Of a stretch of DNA of 64,000 nt, positions 44,043 to 52,255 are shown piece by piece; position 1 is the first letter of the stretch, and each line of letters begins with the position of its first letter. The position numbers and the translations under genes were made by a program. Origin of the DNA: Comamonas antarctica (GTDB taxonomy: Bacteria > Pseudomonadota > Gammaproteobacteria > Burkholderiales > Burkholderiaceae_C); the NCBI RefSeq assembly GCF_013363755.1, contig NZ_CP054840.1, forward strand, positions 3,938,001 through 4,002,000, read 5' to 3'. The notes beneath the pieces were generated by a model that was not told where the DNA came from, did no database searches, and saw only the letters and a program-made list of their open reading frames with translations.

Positions 44043-44239
44043 CAAGCCGTTGCGGGCGCACGCGCGCGGGCTTGGACTGTTGCGCTAGTTCGTCGGTTCT
44101 TTGTCTCGGGCTGCGGCAGCTGACCACGAGCGTCTTGGAAAGTACGCTGCAGCTCCACGTTGACTGTGACTTGACCGTTGTACATGTCGCGCTTAACAGC
44201 GGCTCGTACTTCAGCAAAGATGACTTGGTCAAACGGCAT
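44042..44239 (-). CDS. 65-residue hypothetical protein coupled to dgt
   Basis: MPFDQVIFAEVRAAVKRDMY followed by NGQVTVNVELQRTFQDARGQ and a basic, Ala/Thr-rich tail. AGGAG lies 6 bp upstream of the ATG, which makes real translation likely. Its stop overlaps a start for dgt (TGATG), and a terminator-like hairpin follows at once. It could be a leader or regulator of dgt, or a small partner. The 44240-44481 stretch between it and the divergent gene is the shared promoter region. Confidence 0.6.
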   Translation of the reverse strand: MPFDQVIFAEVRAAVKRDMYNGQVTVNVELQRTFQDARGQLPQPETKNRRTSATVQARARAPATA

Positions 44240-44481
44240 AACAGGCTCCTGATCCTATGGACATTGAACTTAGATGCTACCTCGGTAGCATCAGCGCGAG
44301 ATTGTACTTTTCAATGTCACGTTTAGTTGCACTTGTACTTGCAAAATGTCGAACTGCCACTTCCCAGCAGACGGAAGAAGTAGCTGCCAGTGGAATGCGC
44401 GCACCAATCCGACACCCTGTATCTGAAGCCAGGCAGTTTGAACGGCAACACTAACCATTGAACGCAGACAAATTTCACACC

Positions 44482-45777
44482 ATGATCAAGAACGCATCAG
44501 ATCTTCTAACCGCCTTTATCGCCAAGGAGAAAGAAAAGGTCGAGGCCATCTCGATGCAGCATATGCCGACGCTCGGCAGCGCGTACGAAGCGATCACAAG
44601 GGAAGGCATCGACCAACAATTTGTTCTGCCCCCCGGCTTGGATCTGCGCGTCGTCTCTGGGTTCATTGATGGTCTCTCCAAACAGATAGATTGCATGCTC
44701 GTTCAGGGAGAGGGACAGCGCTACGGCCTAACTGATCAGTACATCTATCCGGCACGTCAGGTTCTGTGCGTGCTCGAAGTAAAGAAGACCCTAAACAGCA
44801 CAGCTTTAGCCGAAGGCATCACGCATCTGGCAAACATCCTGCGCCATTGCGATACAGATCTCCGCGCCAGACTCCATGCTGATGGGGACTTCGACTTAAG
44901 GTCGGCACGAGCGTCGTACGAGAAGCTCACTGGCCGCACCGGACCTCTCAGTAAATGGGCCGCTCTCAACCTCCCAGAGCCGGATCGGATCAATTTTTCC
45001 ACCCTTCTCCGTCAAACCTACGCTCCGGTAGCTGTGCTTCTGGGATTTGACGGTTACACCACAGAGCATGGCCTTCGCTCGGCAATGCTCAACTTCACCC
45101 AGTCCAACATAAGTGCATTGGCAAAAAATTTGCCAGAAGTCTTACCGGCGCTCATCACCGCCGGCACCTTCAGTCTGGTGAAGTGCACTGGGCAACCGTA
45201 CCTGTGTCGCGCTCCAAATGGGGGTTGGGTCCTTCTGGCATCAGGCCGGGACAATGTCGCGCGCATACTCCTGGAATTTCTTTGGACCAAAATTGAGGTT
45301 ATCTGTGGCGTCCCGATGCCGTTTGGTTCGGATCTGGATCATGAGAATCTTAGGGAGCTAATAGTCGCGCGAGGCGAATCCGTAAACGGACAGGGTGTCT
45401 TCAAGCTTACTACGCATGAGCTCTCAGAGAAGGCCCTGGTGCGCCCTGCGCGTACGGATTGGGAGCCGAGAAGGCTCTCTGCGGCAGCCATCGACGTGAC
45501 CAAGTACCTTGCGGCGCAAACCGGCCCCCTAAAGCTGGACCCGTCGCTCTCCAAGATTATTCACAAGAAACATGGCGTAATTCTTGACGACGTGGTCGCG
45601 GAGCTCGTCAACACTCACGCCTACTGCAGGTCTGACACCGAGCTACGCCCAATCGGAAGCAGCCTCGCCATCGTTGTATGTGAAGACGGCACCGGCTACT
45701 CGGCCCTGGACACCGGTCGATTGAATGCCTGGTGCGAAAAGCAGGGGTTTGTAATGACCCCAGTCATGGGCAACTAG
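44482..45777 (+). CDS. DUF6602-like protein with probable PD-(D/E)xK nuclease core
   Basis: A 431-residue protein (an in-frame TTG eight codons earlier is open). Residues about 1-130 look like a restriction-type fold: GSAYEAITREGIDQQFVLPP near 30, SKQIDCMLVQGEGQRYGLTD with Asp near 72, and RQVLCVLEVKKTLNS (E-x-K, near 97). This resembles the DUF6602 family. The C-terminal 300 residues are unassigned. It is divergent from the dgt unit and convergent with the transposition operon. It may be the nuclease part of a defence unit, but its partner is unknown. Confidence 0.55.
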   Translation: MIKNASDLLTAFIAKEKEKVEAISMQHMPTLGSAYEAITREGIDQQFVLPPGLDLRVVSGFIDGLSKQIDCMLVQGEGQRYGLTDQYIYPARQVLCVLEVKKTLNSTALAEGITHLANILRHCDTDLRARLHADGDFDLRSARASYEKLTGRTGPLSKWAALNLPEPDRINFSTLLRQTYAPVAVLLGFDGYTTEHGLRSAMLNFTQSNISALAKNLPEVLPALITAGTFSLVKCTGQPYLCRAPNGGWVLLASGRDNVARILLEFLWTKIEVICGVPMPFGSDLDHENLRELIVARGESVNGQGVFKLTTHELSEKALVRPARTDWEPRRLSAAAIDVTKYLAAQTGPLKLDPSLSKIIHKKHGVILDDVVAELVNTHAYCRSDTELRPIGSSLAIVVCEDGTGYSALDTGRLNAWCEKQGFVMTPVMGN

Positions 45778-45879
45778 ATCTGCGGCGGTCACCCGCCACA
45801 CGGCGGTAGCCACCGCATTCATCGGACACGGGCCCCTAGACGCCCATCTCGGCTGCTGCTGGGCCTGTGGCCCCATCTA

Positions 45880-45927
45880 GAAAAAAGAAAAGTAGAGCGA
45901 CGCCGCACGAAAGTGCGGTGGCGTTCG
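45880..45927 (-). terminator. Terminator at the end of the tns operon
   Basis: On the minus strand CGAACGCCACCGCAC-TTTC-GTGCGGCGTCG forms a long stem and is followed by CTACTTTTCTTTTTT. It lies between the convergent DUF6602-like gene and the transposition operon and probably stops the latter. Confidence 0.8.
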
Positions 45928-45930
45928 ACA

Positions 45931-46218
45931 TTAGCTTTCACGAGGGATATGGCGCATATCTGGTAAAGCACCTGCCAGGGCTACCAGTCGCTTGCCGGCT
46001 TCGACTCGAATGAAGGTCTCCGGGGCTAGTCGCACCAGTGCGGAGACCGAAATGCTAGGAACGGTCAAAGCAAGGGAGCACATCAGCACTTTATCATCGA
46101 TCGCAAAAAATCGTATACATTGAGCCTCCTTTACATCATGGCTGGTGGGATAGCGTGACACTTTTTTGGTGGGTAGGTCTTCTAAGAAGCTACTGTCCAC
46201 GGTGGGTGAGGTACCCAA
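45931..46218 (-). CDS. Possible small protein at the end of the tns operon
   Basis: A 95-codon open frame starting at TTG inside the last 37 bp of tniE and ending 4 bp before the terminator. The sequence (YPTSHDVKEAQCIRFFAIDD then KVLMCSLALTVPSISVSALV) looks protein-like and fills the space up to the terminator. No ribosome site or homologue is recognised. It may be chance. Confidence 0.3.
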   Translation of the reverse strand: MGTSPTVDSSFLEDLPTKKVSRYPTSHDVKEAQCIRFFAIDDKVLMCSLALTVPSISVSALVRLAPETFIRVEAGKRLVALAGALPDMRHIPRES

Positions 46219-47615
46219 AAAACCTGCCCTCCCATGTGTAGCTCATCTCCACTTGGCAACAGGGCCCGCTTCGCAGTTTTAATAATCTCCTGTGCCTGGC
46301 GTTTGCTTAGACGATGGAAGTACCGCAATGCGGCTACGTCCCACTGCATCCGGCTCTTGGGGTCACGCCGACTGGAATTTGCGATTTCGGAAAGCTGGGT
46401 CCCTAGCTTTTCCCGGGCGTCCGCCACTGCATGCGATGGAATTTGGCGCGCCAGGAGCTCGATGGCATAGCGGGCTTTTAAAAATCCAAGGAACGTTGAT
46501 GTCGCTGCTCGTTGACCAGGCGCGCGACGGAGCATGTCGTTCAACGCGGCTTGGTTGGGCATCGCCGCTCCCTCGGGCGATGTAGCAAACAACAAGCTGA
46601 CAGCAGGGCGTAGCGCCATTCGCATGGTCCGAGGCTTGATCTTTCCAGCCTTCATACGTGCATGGAGCTCATCGAAGAAGGCATGGAGCACAGCCTCTGC
46701 CACCGAGCCTGCAGGTAGGCTTTGCATAAGCTTCCGCGATGTCTGGATCTCCGCATTGGCTTGCTTTGCCTCCGGTGTCAACGCCAGCGCATGTTGGTCT
46801 TGCAACCACCGCATTGGTAACTCGTACTTGCGCAGCCTGGCAGTCCCGAACACCCGCAGCACAAAGGCATCGTCCCAGACGGCATTGGGGTGCTGGTCCA
46901 GCGTGGTGAAAAACTCCGCATGCCGGACCAATGCCAAGCACAGTCGCTTGGCATTAGTGTGTACAACTGCCCAACGCACATACGAGGAAAAGGCCTGATG
47001 CACGAGCTCACAGCTAAACAACTCCGTCAGCTGCCCCCCATTGAGCTCGCATCGCCCCTTCCAGTAGCAGGCCTCGCAACGGCCATTACGTCCAGGCTCA
47101 ACCGGTGCTTGGCACACATGGCAGGCGGTATAGGGCTCGCTTTCGCATTTACGGCAAATCCAGGCGCCATCACTGCGCGCCGTACAGGGTCGGTGACGAC
47201 GACACACACCACAGGTCTTGTTGTTGAAGCCTTTACACTGCAGGCAGACGACCGCTTGGTCTGGTGCCGAGCGCGAATACTTGCGGACGAGGTTGTTGCA
47301 TATGCTGCAGCGCTGCGACTCTCGGAAGTACACGTAGCAGGAGTTGCAAACGGGTCCCTGAGGCAACATCAACCCCAGCGCACGCCCGCTGCGGTGGCAT
47401 CGAACACACGGGCGCGCAGCTGCGCATTTGCGGCATTGGGCCGCAGGATCGCTTGCAAGCAAACGGCTTGGGATTCCGCATCCTGGGCATGGTCCTTTTT
47501 TGAAGCAGCGTGCATAGCAAGTCGAGCAGTAGTGCCGGCCGTTTTCTATCCGAGAGAATTTGGACACAAGGCGTCCGCACTCATTGCACTCGTACTGTGC
47601 ACTCTCCAATTCCAT
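46182..47615 (-). CDS. TniE-position protein with six tandem zinc ribbons
   Basis: A 477-residue protein. Residues about 8-195 carry twelve CxxC pairs (CNEC, CSTC, CPGC, CRKC, CVRC, CNSC, CSIC, CLQC, CGVC, CRKC, CHVC, CEAC), which fit six zinc ribbons in a row. The C-terminal 280 residues are alpha-helical, basic and unassigned. The ATG at 47615 overlaps the tniQ stop (TGATG). By position it corresponds to tniE of the AbaR/Tn6022 group. Likely role: DNA binding at the target or at transposon ends; this is inference. Confidence 0.7.
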   Translation of the reverse strand: MELESAQYECNECGRLVSKFSRIENGRHYCSTCYARCFKKGPCPGCGIPSRLLASDPAAQCRKCAAARPCVRCHRSGRALGLMLPQGPVCNSCYVYFRESQRCSICNNLVRKYSRSAPDQAVVCLQCKGFNNKTCGVCRRHRPCTARSDGAWICRKCESEPYTACHVCQAPVEPGRNGRCEACYWKGRCELNGGQLTELFSCELVHQAFSSYVRWAVVHTNAKRLCLALVRHAEFFTTLDQHPNAVWDDAFVLRVFGTARLRKYELPMRWLQDQHALALTPEAKQANAEIQTSRKLMQSLPAGSVAEAVLHAFFDELHARMKAGKIKPRTMRMALRPAVSLLFATSPEGAAMPNQAALNDMLRRAPGQRAATSTFLGFLKARYAIELLARQIPSHAVADAREKLGTQLSEIANSSRRDPKSRMQWDVAALRYFHRLSKRQAQEIIKTAKRALLPSGDELHMGGQVFWVPHPPWTVAS

Positions 47616-48574
47616 CACCACCGGCGATTCCTTCGCAGCCAACGTTCCCAGTCTGCCTGAACAAGCTCTTTAGAAACCGGAATGGGCGATTCTCCTGCCT
47701 TTCTCGATGCACGGACCGCGCCTGGTAGCCCAGCTGCACCGGCCGACTTTGAAGCCGCATCTACCCGCAGTATCGTGATGAAGCTGCACAGCCGCGCCTC
47801 ACGCTCGCGGGGCGATTGCATCTCCAGCAGCAAGTTATTCGGCCGAAGTGCAGGCTCCTGAAAATCTGCGCGTACGACTATGCAGCGCGAAGGCGCCAAC
47901 ATACCGCGCATGCGGCGAAACCAATCCACGCCAGAAACGGCACCGCCGTCCCATAACCCCTCACCGACGGACAACACTTCCATCGCCCTCCGCTGAAATG
48001 CCATGGCATCCACCTCCGCCAAGGGAGGCACATACCTGCGCATGTCCCGCCCACAGGCCGAACACCGTGCCAAGTTTGGCAGCTTGCTGATGCAGAGATG
48101 AGGTGCAATCAGCGCGTGGCAGTAGGGGCATCGGTCGATCAGACGTGTGCCATGGACCTCGCAGCCCACGACAAAGGCCAAGCGCCAGGCACGCCGAAAA
48201 AACGGCTCTGGATCGCTGGCAAGGCACTGGGGACAGCACGGCAAGCCTGCGTAGCGCTGCCGGTTGCGGTTGCCCAAGGCAGTGATCCAAGGCACGACTG
48301 GACGGCTCCGCGCGGAAACTCCAGCAAGACGATCTACCAGCCCCCCAAGCGTAGCCGCATGCACGGCATCAGGTTCACATCCAAACCACGCGGCGGCGTG
48401 CATTGCCCGCGATGCGGTCAGCCCACGGTCCGCATCGATCGTCCACATCCGCCATTTGGGCCAAATCGCCCCGGTCAATGTCAGGGGGTCACACCCGCTA
48501 TGCAAAGCAACTCTAGCCAGCCAAGACGAAAGCAGTTCGTCCTTATAGGGCTGTTGCCAGGAAGCATTGCTCAT
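47615..48574 (-). CDS. tniQ: TniQ/TnsD family target-selection protein
   Basis: A 319-residue TniQ-domain protein: the N-terminal YKDELLSSWLARVALHSGCD, then zinc-binding clusters CCPQC, GCEVHGTRLIDRCPYC and CSACG. The C-terminal third has no clear DNA-binding domain, so it is a short TniQ rather than a full TnsD. In Tn7 relatives this protein binds the attachment site and recruits TnsC; here the site would be comM. It overlaps tnsC by four bases. Confidence 0.88.
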   Translation of the reverse strand: MSNASWQQPYKDELLSSWLARVALHSGCDPLTLTGAIWPKWRMWTIDADRGLTASRAMHAAAWFGCEPDAVHAATLGGLVDRLAGVSARSRPVVPWITALGNRNRQRYAGLPCCPQCLASDPEPFFRRAWRLAFVVGCEVHGTRLIDRCPYCHALIAPHLCISKLPNLARCSACGRDMRRYVPPLAEVDAMAFQRRAMEVLSVGEGLWDGGAVSGVDWFRRMRGMLAPSRCIVVRADFQEPALRPNNLLLEMQSPREREARLCSFITILRVDAASKSAGAAGLPGAVRASRKAGESPIPVSKELVQADWERWLRRNRRW

Positions 48575-49491
48575 GGCTGGACTTCACGAATGCCTTTGGT
48601 CGGTTTGACCCACACCTTAGAGGCCACGATCTCCCGTGTGATGCACTCTTGCCCAGACTGGATGGCGACCTTGCTGCACTCGATAAGCAGTCGGTGCAGA
48701 TCCCCAAGATTGCCTTCGCTGATGTCATACAAAAGTGTGGCTATCTCTGGGCTCGCGAGACCTGAGGGTTTTTTCAATGGAAGCACGCTTTCAAATCCAG
48801 CCAACAACGTCTGGAACTCAGGATCAAGCTTCCACAGCGGGAGCGAATACACATCGAACCGACTGGCATGCTGCGGATCTGAATGCAGCACGCGCACCGC
48901 GTCTCTAGTGCCCACACAAACAATCGGAATGCGCAGTTCATTGCATAGCATCTTGATCGTGTTCATCACGGCTCGCAGCTTGGCCGATGGTCCCACCAAT
49001 AGCGAGTGGATTTCGTCGATGATCAGTATTTCGGCGTGGCATAGGCGCAAGCGCGAGATGGCGTCGTACCGCAGTTCCGTCACGGTGCCATTCTTTTTGT
49101 ATGGTGACCAGAACTGGCTGAGGATGGACACATACAGCCCTTTTTCATCGGCCGACGGGGGTGACTCGGCAATGATGACTGGGCGAATGCTGTGCGAATC
49201 CTCGCTGACGTAGCCCTCACCGTGCAGCTCCATGAAACGCTCGATGATTTTGGTTTTCCCGTTGTTGGAGTCGCCCACAACCAGCATATTGCGCATGCGA
49301 GGGACCTTGGGCATACGCATGAGGGCGGCCATATCATCGAGGATCAGCTTGGCACGTGCGTAACCAATCCAGCGGGGTTCGAGCAAGAAACGAATCCGCT
49401 CCTCCGGGCCCAAGTCCAGCGCCGTGCGAAAGCTCTCATGGATGTGCGTGGCCTCAGGCGCGGCGCTTGGCTCTAATTCCATCTTGGTCAT
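48571..49491 (-). CDS. tnsC: TnsC/TniB AAA+ ATPase
   Basis: A 306-residue transposition regulator of the TniB type. Walker A is VVGDSNNGKT (71-80), Walker B is ILIIDEIHSLL near 145, followed by sensor motifs CVGTRDAVRVL and the FDVYSLPLWKLDPEF region of TniB. TnsC polymerises on target DNA with ATP and passes the choice of site to TnsA/TnsB. It is joined to tnsB and tniQ by ATGA overlaps on both sides. Confidence 0.93.
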   Translation of the reverse strand: MTKMELEPSAAPEATHIHESFRTALDLGPEERIRFLLEPRWIGYARAKLILDDMAALMRMPKVPRMRNMLVVGDSNNGKTKIIERFMELHGEGYVSEDSHSIRPVIIAESPPSADEKGLYVSILSQFWSPYKKNGTVTELRYDAISRLRLCHAEILIIDEIHSLLVGPSAKLRAVMNTIKMLCNELRIPIVCVGTRDAVRVLHSDPQHASRFDVYSLPLWKLDPEFQTLLAGFESVLPLKKPSGLASPEIATLLYDISEGNLGDLHRLLIECSKVAIQSGQECITREIVASKVWVKPTKGIREVQP

Positions 49492-51455
49492 GCGATATCG
49501 CTCCCGCGTACAACGTCTGTGAGCAAACTTGCGGCGGGCAGCAATGCTGTTATGCGCGATGCTGCCGTGGGCCGCGGAGCGATGTCACGGTCTGCGCTTG
49601 CCCGTACCTTGGGTGCCTGTACTGGCGCAGGCCCCTCGTCGGCCACTCTTTGGTGATCCGCCTGGCGCTGAGCGGCCTTGCGAGCCTGCTTGGTCTTTGC
49701 AGCGCTGTCTTTGGTCAGCTGACGCCGCTCAGTAATGGACCGCAGAACCGCCGTGGAATCCGATGGGTCAAACCCCGCATCTTTAAGCTCTTGCTTAGCC
49801 CGCTTCAGCTCCCAAATACTGCAACTTGGGAAGTTGGGGTCTGCCAGAGGAATCTTGAAATATTCCTTGAGCTCGGGATCGAAGAACCAGATCGCGCTGA
49901 TGTCGCGCGGGTCACGGCGGAAGGGGTGCTTCAACCCCTTGCCAGTCTCAGGATCGATGACACCAATCCAGGGGCGCAAAACGTCGGCGTAGTAGCGCTT
50001 ATCGATATCCACCCCATCGTTTTGCACCGTGCGCCAAATGATCGGCAGAAAGTCGATGTAGATCGACAGATAGTCAGTCGGTCGGGGTGGCATACCAGTT
50101 CCGAGCTGCCCACCGTGGCCAAAGATGCCAAGCTCGAATCGCCGCAACGGCGGCATATCCAAAGATCGATGATTTCTGCGGTGGTACTCGTTGCAAATGA
50201 TCTTGAGCAACTGCTTTTCCAGCTCAGACTTTGTGAATATGGCCCGGCCTTCCGAGTCGTATTCCTGGCGCTCCTGTACAGATGAAAACGTGGTGCCTGG
50301 CAGATCGTGCAGCTCTCGCAGCAAGGTGCCCTGTAACCGTTCGATGTGGCCGCCATAACGAGGCACCTTCACGGGTCGAAACTCTGCATCAATCGCATAG
50401 AGGTTGCACACATCGCGGACGCTGTCCGAACGGAAGTCAGGCCCGTTGTCCCAACGCACTTTTTTGGGTCGTCCCCAAATAGGCCATTCTGCATCGACAC
50501 CATGCTTGAGCAGCCACATGTCCTTTGGGATCAGGGCGTGTGCCAGACACATGCCGACCGAGACAACCGAGGGCGCGTCAAAGCTTATGTAGTAGCCCGC
50601 GACCATGCGGGAATACTCATCAATGGCAATTGTCAGCCATGGTCGACCAACAGGCTTACGATGTTCGTCATCCACAACGATCACATCGATGGGCGTGTGA
50701 TCGATCTGATAAATCGCGAGGGGATAGTCGCCTCCTGGCGTAGTACCGGGAGTAGGCAAAAACTTGTTCTTGGCCCGCTCACGCTGACCACGCCGACGAA
50801 GCCGCTCCACCTCCGGAATACGGTCGATACGCTGACGCACTGCCGTAGCGCTCGGGGCCTGCACATTCTGCTCCTCACAAATACGCAGCACCTCACGCAC
50901 GACCTTCTCCGCAGTGGGCCGCTCCGGAGTCAGGTAGTAATTGTTGATTACGTCCTCGATGAGCAATTGGACGCTCTTGGAAATCCGGCCCTTTCCGTAC
51001 TGCCAGCCACGCTTCAAAGGAACCAGCCCCGACACTGCATCCAGCGACCGATATCGGCTGATCCAGCGATACAGCGTGGCTATGCCAACCCCCAGCTCTT
51101 GCGCACGTGCCTGAACTGCGGCTCGGGTTGGACTTTTGGTCGTCAGCAGCGGTTCGATCGCCGCAAAACGCGTCTGCGCAACGCGCCAGTCATCCTCAAC
51201 GATCGCGTTGATATCGATGTCAGAAGGAGACCCAGGATCTTGATCAACATTCTCCAAATCACTGACCAGCAACACGCTGGTTCTGCCGGTCTGCATGCTG
51301 GTCGCGGTGACGGTGTTGAAGTCCAGCACCTCGGCAATTCGAAAGACTCCGTCGCGATGACGGACCAAGGCGCCGCTGCGAACGTCAATGCGCCTGCGCT
51401 TTATGACCACCGAAGGCGTTTCCTCGAAATAGTCTCCGTAGTCCTTGTCAATCAT
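49488..51455 (-). CDS. tnsB: TnsB DDE transposase
   Basis: A 655-residue transposase/integrase. N-terminal helix-turn-helix domains (RAQELGVGIATLYRWISRYR) precede the rve core with the catalytic triad Asp252 (YQIDHTPIDV), Asp336 (RWDNGPDF) and Glu372 (GGHIERLQGTL). A Mu-type C-terminal barrel and a basic tail follow. TnsB binds the end repeats and joins 3' ends to the target. The ATG at 51455 overlaps the tnsA stop by 8 bp; an earlier in-frame start (51509) is open but less likely. Confidence 0.94.
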   Translation of the reverse strand: MIDKDYGDYFEETPSVVIKRRRIDVRSGALVRHRDGVFRIAEVLDFNTVTATSMQTGRTSVLLVSDLENVDQDPGSPSDIDINAIVEDDWRVAQTRFAAIEPLLTTKSPTRAAVQARAQELGVGIATLYRWISRYRSLDAVSGLVPLKRGWQYGKGRISKSVQLLIEDVINNYYLTPERPTAEKVVREVLRICEEQNVQAPSATAVRQRIDRIPEVERLRRRGQRERAKNKFLPTPGTTPGGDYPLAIYQIDHTPIDVIVVDDEHRKPVGRPWLTIAIDEYSRMVAGYYISFDAPSVVSVGMCLAHALIPKDMWLLKHGVDAEWPIWGRPKKVRWDNGPDFRSDSVRDVCNLYAIDAEFRPVKVPRYGGHIERLQGTLLRELHDLPGTTFSSVQERQEYDSEGRAIFTKSELEKQLLKIICNEYHRRNHRSLDMPPLRRFELGIFGHGGQLGTGMPPRPTDYLSIYIDFLPIIWRTVQNDGVDIDKRYYADVLRPWIGVIDPETGKGLKHPFRRDPRDISAIWFFDPELKEYFKIPLADPNFPSCSIWELKRAKQELKDAGFDPSDSTAVLRSITERRQLTKDSAAKTKQARKAAQRQADHQRVADEGPAPVQAPKVRASADRDIAPRPTAASRITALLPAASLLTDVVRGSDIA

Positions 51456-52140
51456 AGGCTGCCCAGATGAGGGTGTCTTCGTTGAGCGGATCGCAGATAT
51501 CGCAGTCAAGCTGCCGGGTCGCTAGCAGATGCCATAGGTGTGCAATGCCTTGAGCACGGAAGCTTCCGGCGAAATGCTTGGCCAGGATGTAGTCAATGGA
51601 AACTGAACCAAGTTCACGCATGTCTTCCACGACGGCTGCACTTTGGTGTGGGCACACATCCAAATCGTCGTAGCGGCGCAGGAACATGATGTTGTCGAAG
51701 GCTGGTGTGCGGATGCGGGTCTCGTCCATCACTCGAAAAAGCCACCCTTGCTCACGTGCATAGCGACGGGTGGCGACCCATTTGGGGAGCCACTCCCGCC
51801 AGTGCTTCAGCCACTCCTTGCGTTCCTTCACCTCGACCAGCATGGGCTTGAACTCCATGCCAATCGCATCGTCCCGAACCTTGTAATAGACAAGGTAGTC
51901 CGGAGTGGCAATTGACTTCGTCCCCGAGCGGGTCATGAAAGGAACCTCACACGGTTGCGAGACCACAGACGCCACCCCCAGGTTGAATGCCTGGCGTAGA
52001 ACAAAGTCTCGTTCCAATGTGGACTCGTACGGGATAGAACTCTGCGCGCGCCAGCTTACGAAGCCCGTGACGCTACGGCGATTGGTCGGAATCTTGCGCA
52101 CCGACCGCACAACGGTGGGGTTGTCTCTTCTATTTAGCAA
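51448..52140 (-). CDS. tnsA: TnsA endonuclease
   Basis: A 230-residue restriction-like nuclease that cuts the 5' ends, so the element moves by cut-and-paste. The N-terminal nuclease domain has SSIPYESTLERDF (Glu near 39-43), TPDYLVYY (Asp81) and LVEVKERKEW (Glu103, Lys105). The C-terminal half is the TnsA_C part that contacts TnsC. The start is TTG at 52140, immediately inside the right-end repeats; no ATG gives the conserved N-terminus. Confidence 0.88.
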   Translation of the reverse strand: MLNRRDNPTVVRSVRKIPTNRRSVTGFVSWRAQSSIPYESTLERDFVLRQAFNLGVASVVSQPCEVPFMTRSGTKSIATPDYLVYYKVRDDAIGMEFKPMLVEVKERKEWLKHWREWLPKWVATRRYAREQGWLFRVMDETRIRTPAFDNIMFLRRYDDLDVCPHQSAAVVEDMRELGSVSIDYILAKHFAGSFRAQGIAHLWHLLATRQLDCDICDPLNEDTLIWAAYD

Positions 52141-52150
52141 AGTCCTCTCT

Positions 52151-52255
52151 CCAGTCTCATCTATTTGACATGAAACAGTCTCATCAATTCATGAAAAAAT
52201 CAGCTAACCCTTTGTGGCGCAACGGAATCAGTCTCATCAATTACATCATCTCACA
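52151..52255 (-). repeat. Transposon right end with three TnsB-type repeats
   Basis: Copies of CAGTCTCATC(A/T)ATT at 52152-52166, 52176-52189 and 52229-52242, all in one orientation, then the terminal TCATCTCACA, i.e. TGTGAG read inwards. The end faces tnsA, as the right end does in Tn7 relatives. Confidence 0.85.

Larger units (their letters stand above)
29056..52255. mobile_element. 23,200-bp Tn7-like transposon inserted in comM
   Basis: The ends begin TGTGAG on both sides and are flanked by GGGGC direct repeats. Both ends carry repeats of the type AAATAGATGAGACTGG. The right end encodes TnsA, TnsB, TnsC, TniQ and a zinc-ribbon protein in TniE position, the gene order I associate with the comM-targeting AbaR/Tn6022 group of Acinetobacter. 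The cargo between 29.4 and 45.8 kb is enriched in nucleotide-metabolism and nuclease-like genes. Base composition is visibly lower in GC than the flanks. The TniQ protein presumably recognises the comM attachment site. Confidence 0.93.

Noticed and set aside
44257..44454. 65-codon plus-strand open frame between the dgt unit and the DUF6602-like gene
   Set aside because: No ribosome site or protein-like pattern, and it lies in the shared promoter region.
45931..52140. CRISPR-associated transposon
   Set aside because: A TniQ protein and Tn7 genes are present, but no cas genes and no CRISPR repeats occur anywhere in the window.
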